The notes under the pieces were generated by a model that had not been told where the DNA came from, did no database searches, and saw only the letters and a list, made by a program, of their open reading frames with translations. The position numbers and the translations under genes are program-made. From NCBI GenBank assembly GCA_937893605.1, contig CALBGG010000065.1, positions 1 to 41,654 of the forward strand: a DNA stretch of 41,654 nt. Direction: 5' to 3'. Positions within the stretch are counted from its first letter, which is position 1; each line of letters opens with the position of its first letter. This DNA is from an uncultured Clostridia bacterium (GTDB lineage: Bacteria; Bacillota; Clostridia; Oscillospirales; Oscillospiraceae). Below are positions 39,945 to 41,654 of this stretch, one piece after another.

Positions 39945-40487
39945 CTATTTCTCGTTCTCCAAAAGGCGTTTTGCCTTTAAAACTGCGATAACGGTCTTGC
40001 CGTCGGCGATCGTTCCGTCCATGACAAGCTTTGTCAACTCGTCGATATGATGCTTTTCAACGCTCAAAAACTCACCCTCGTCGAGATGGCTTTCTCCCCT
40101 ATGGAGGCCGCGGGCGAGATAAATATGCAGCGTTTCGGTCGAAAAACCGGGCGATGTGTAGTCCTCGCCGAGGCTTATTATCTCATCGGCGGTGAAGCCC
40201 GTTTCCTCGGAAAGCTCGCGCACCGCACAATCCATTGGAGCCTCGCCGGGCTCAAGCTTACCTGCCGGCGCTTCGAGCAGCTCCTTCTGATATGGATAGC
40301 GGAACTGACGAACGCAGTAGCAATAGCCTTCATCGTCGATCGGCAGTATCGTAGCGCCGCCCGGATGCTCGACGACCTCGCGTTTTACAATGCTTCCGTC
40401 GCAAAGCTCGGCGTGGTCAAGACGCACATTTACAATAACGCCGCGGTACTTTTCTTCACTATCTATTTTCTTCTCAAAATAGCTCAT
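39945..40487 (-). CDS. NUDIX hydrolase, ADP-ribose pyrophosphatase type
   Basis: Hydrolyses nucleoside diphosphate derivatives, most likely ADP-ribose to AMP and ribose-5-phosphate. The 180-residue protein has a complete Nudix box from Gly76 (GKLEPGEAPMD...RELSEETGF; Arg90-Glu91, Glu94-Glu95). Upstream it has VRQFRYPYQKELLEAPAG, the stretch typical of the ADP-ribose branch. A GAGG lies 6 nt before the ATG. It is single-gene, leftward, with its own promoter. No clear terminator lies between its stop and the murA2 promoter. Confidence 0.93.
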   Translation of the reverse strand: MSYFEKKIDSEEKYRGVIVNVRLDHAELCDGSIVKREVVEHPGGATILPIDDEGYCYCVRQFRYPYQKELLEAPAGKLEPGEAPMDCAVRELSEETGFTADEIISLGEDYTSPGFSTETLHIYLARGLHRGESHLDEGEFLSVEKHHIDELTKLVMDGTIADGKTVIAVLKAKRLLENEK

Positions 40488-40533
40488 AATTCGCCTCGGA
40501 AAAATAATTATCTACTTTACATAATGCTAATAC

Positions 40534-40562
40534 AGTATAACACCATGTTTGTTGTTTTTCCA
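40534..40562 (-). promoter_or_regulatory. Promoter of the NUDIX gene
   Basis: Minus-strand TGGAAA (40557-40562), 17 bases ending in TGT, then TATACT (40534-40539), giving an extended -10 form. The predicted leader is about 40 nt. It overlaps a weaker rightward promoter-like sequence. Confidence 0.5.
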
Positions 40563-40577
40563 TAATTTTTGTATAGA
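40549..40577 (+). promoter_or_regulatory. Weak rightward promoter-like sequence before a hairpin
   Basis: TTGTTG (40549-40554) and TATAGA (40572-40577) with a 17-base spacer. A transcript from here would meet the hairpin at 40589-40624 almost at once. Confidence 0.3.
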
Positions 40578-40588
40578 AAATCAAAAAA

Positions 40589-40624
40589 AATTCCGTTAAA
40601 CTATGTATTGTTAACGAATTTTTT
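40589..40624. terminator. Terminator-like hairpin between divergent genes
   Basis: Arms 40589-40599 and 40611-40620 pair with one bulged C around an 11-nt loop. TTTTTT follows rightward and eight Ts leftward, so it can act in both directions. No gene ends here, which makes its role unclear: barrier, leader attenuator or end of a very short RNA. Confidence 0.55.
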
Positions 40625-40640
40625 CGGGCTGTTATTCAGT

Positions 40641-40669
40641 TTGAATATCTTTTGTTTCCGCAGTGTAAA
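40641..40669 (+). promoter_or_regulatory. Promoter candidate for the 86-residue protein gene
   Basis: TTGAAT (40641-40646) and TGTAAA (40664-40669) with a 17-base spacer, giving a leader of about 20 nt with a good AGGAG site. Confidence 0.45.
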
Positions 40670-40695
40670 AAAGGCAAATTAAGGAGTGAAATATT

Positions 40696-40956
40696 ATGTT
40701 ATCCTACAAGGTTTCAGACGAGGCCGCTGCGCTTATATGCGACGGCGAGGAGCTTTCAAACGACGAGCTTATGAGCTTTGTAAACGACGCCCGGCTGCAA
40801 TGCCGCAACGGCATACAGGCCGATGTTTTTACATACAACGGGCGCACGCTCATCCTCACCTACTCCGCAGCGCCGCTGCGCGACAGGTTTTCCGCAAGCA
40901 TGCGCTGTAAGCGAAGCAGCGGCAAGCGTAAACCGTTCGATATCGCACCCGCTTAG
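40696..40956 (+). CDS. Small protein of unknown function
   Basis: An 86-residue protein that I do not recognise. AAGGAG lies 9 nt before the ATG, so translation is likely. The N-terminal half is acidic (VSDEAAALICDGEELSNDEL), the middle contains a short beta-like DVFTYNGRTLILTY, and the C-terminus is strongly basic (SMRCKRSSGKRKPF). Three Cys residues are scattered without a metal-site pattern. No membrane helix or signal peptide is seen. It stands alone between the NUDIX gene and the HAD phosphatase gene. Confidence 0.7.
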   Translation: MLSYKVSDEAAALICDGEELSNDELMSFVNDARLQCRNGIQADVFTYNGRTLILTYSAAPLRDRFSASMRCKRSSGKRKPFDIAPA

Positions 40957-40977
40957 TTTAAATTATAATAGGTATTC

Positions 40978-40996
40978 GGAGGGAATTATTATGTAA
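40978..40996 (+). other. Ribosome site followed by a start-stop pair (ATG TAA)
   Basis: GGAGGG is followed after 7 nt by ATG at 40991 and immediately by TAA. It is either a chance match, a gene remnant, or a regulatory start-stop element ahead of the HAD gene. Confidence 0.35.
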
Positions 40997-41033
40997 TTTT
41001 TTCAGACTGTCAGTAGAAATCTATTACGAACAA

Positions 41034-41042
41034 TGTTATAAT
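41034..41042 (+). promoter_or_regulatory. Extended -10 promoter candidate of the HAD phosphatase gene
   Basis: TGTTATAAT (TG at 41034, TATAAT at 41037-41042) is an extended -10; a second TATAAT lies at 41048-41053. No good -35 box is visible. Confidence 0.5.
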
Positions 41043-41074
41043 ACAGTTATAATTTTTAAGCGAGGGTGGCACAC

Positions 41075-41654
41075 ATGAATGTTACAGCCGACAGAGTCGA
41101 TTTCAACAAGAAAAAAGGCTTTATTTGCGATATGGACGGAGTGATATACCACGGAAATCAAATACTGCCAGGCGTGGTGGAATTTATTCAGTGGCTGCAC
41201 GATGAGAAAAAAGAGTATCTGTTTTTAACAAATAACAGCGGCTATACTCCAAAGGATCTTAATCAGAAGCTGGCACGCATGGGGCTGGATGTGCCCGAAG
41301 AGCATTTCTACACCAGCGCCTTGGCAACGGCTGCATTTTTAAAGGAACAGTCTCCCGGATGCTCTGCTTTTGTGATAGGCGAGGCCGGGCTTTTGAATGC
41401 TTTGTACGATGCCGGCATCACGATGAATGATGTTAATCCCGATTACGTTGTTGTCGGTGAGGGGCGCTCTTATTCGCTCGATACACTCACCAAAGCCACA
41501 AACCTCGTCATGGCGGGAGCCAAGCTTATAGGCGCCAACTCCGATGTTTCCGGTCCGATTGAAAACGGCATTGCACCTGCTTGCCGTGCGCTGATCTCGC
41601 CGATTGAGATGGCAACCGGCACACAGGCGTATTTTTGCGGAAAACCGAACCCCC
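41075..41654 (+). CDS. HAD-IIA family sugar phosphatase (NagD/AraL type), 3' end outside the window
   Basis: The first 193 residues of a haloacid dehalogenase-type phosphatase. Motif I is FICDMDGVIY (Asp19 nucleophile, Asp21). Motif II is LFLTNNSGYTP near residue 48. The class IIA cap begins with VIGEAGLLNALYDAGI, and GANSDVSGPIENGIAPACRA and CGKPNP are typical of the NagD/p-nitrophenyl phosphatase group. A GAGGGTGG site precedes the ATG at 41075. The frame is open to the last base of the window. Substrate is probably a small sugar or polyol phosphate, from family knowledge only. Confidence 0.92.
   Translation, partial: MNVTADRVDFNKKKGFICDMDGVIYHGNQILPGVVEFIQWLHDEKKEYLFLTNNSGYTPKDLNQKLARMGLDVPEEHFYTSALATAAFLKEQSPGCSAFVIGEAGLLNALYDAGITMNDVNPDYVVVGEGRSYSLDTLTKATNLVMAGAKLIGANSDVSGPIENGIAPACRALISPIEMATGTQAYFCGKPNP

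Overview
The window looks like chromosome from an anaerobic, endospore-forming member of the Clostridia, probably close to Oscillospirales (lineage is inferred). Several things point there. A Bacillota-type division and cell-wall (dcw) cluster carries a PASTA-tailed, SpoVD-like class B PBP and DivIB. MurE has a DNPR motif, which suggests meso-diaminopimelate peptidoglycan. Sporulation genes yqfC, yqfD and a ylbJ-like gene are present, as is an HPr with both His15 and Ser46. Consensus sigma-A promoters and strong GGAGG ribosome sites also fit. No tRNA, rRNA, CRISPR array, transposase or phage gene was seen.

Layout. (1) Positions 2-12310, minus strand: mraZ-rsmH-ftsL-spoVD/pbp2-murE-mraY-ftsW-murG-murA-divIB-ftsZ. 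It starts at a strong promoter with MraZ-type operator repeats, and ftsZ has its own internal promoter. murF, murD, murC, murB and ftsA are not in the cluster. (2) 12424-13792, minus: a small operon (membrane protein, Xre-type regulator, AIM24-family protein) driven by a perfect-consensus promoter inside a 20-bp inverted repeat. (3) 13944-21057: an acyl-CoA redox locus. A YtoI-like regulator (HTH, DRTGG, CBS, hotdog) and an acyl-CoA dehydrogenase face left. A second acyl-CoA dehydrogenase, EtfB, EtfA and a CaiB-type CoA-transferase face right across a 415-bp intergenic region. (4) 21243-33094, minus: housekeeping genes in the order yqfC-yqfD-phoH-ybeY-era-yqzL-recO-mutS2, then ptsH from its own promoter, then eamA-uvrC-rsmD-coaD-coiled-coil gene. 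Most junctions overlap or nearly touch. (5) 33161-34120, plus: ylbJ-like sporulation gene, divergent from yqfC. (6) 34117-39853, minus: murA2-yycJ-rlmH-DUF2007-pgcA-chrA-chrA from an extended -10 promoter, then a separate minus-strand NUDIX gene at 39945-40487. (7) 40696-41654, plus: a small unrecognised protein and the start of a HAD-IIA phosphatase cut off by the window end.

How the genes work together. Region 1 makes lipid II (MurA, MurE, MraY, MurG) and builds the septum (FtsZ, DivIB, FtsL, FtsW, PBP). Region 3 reads as a CoA-dependent anaerobic respiration or fermentation module. CaiB would activate a carboxylate by CoA transfer, acyl-CoA dehydrogenase with EtfAB would reduce or oxidise the thioester, and the hotdog-domain regulator may sense the acyl-CoA. 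Its substrate cannot be named from sequence and it is the most interesting metabolic unit here. The small operon in region 2 and the 86-residue protein at 40696 are the least explained genes.
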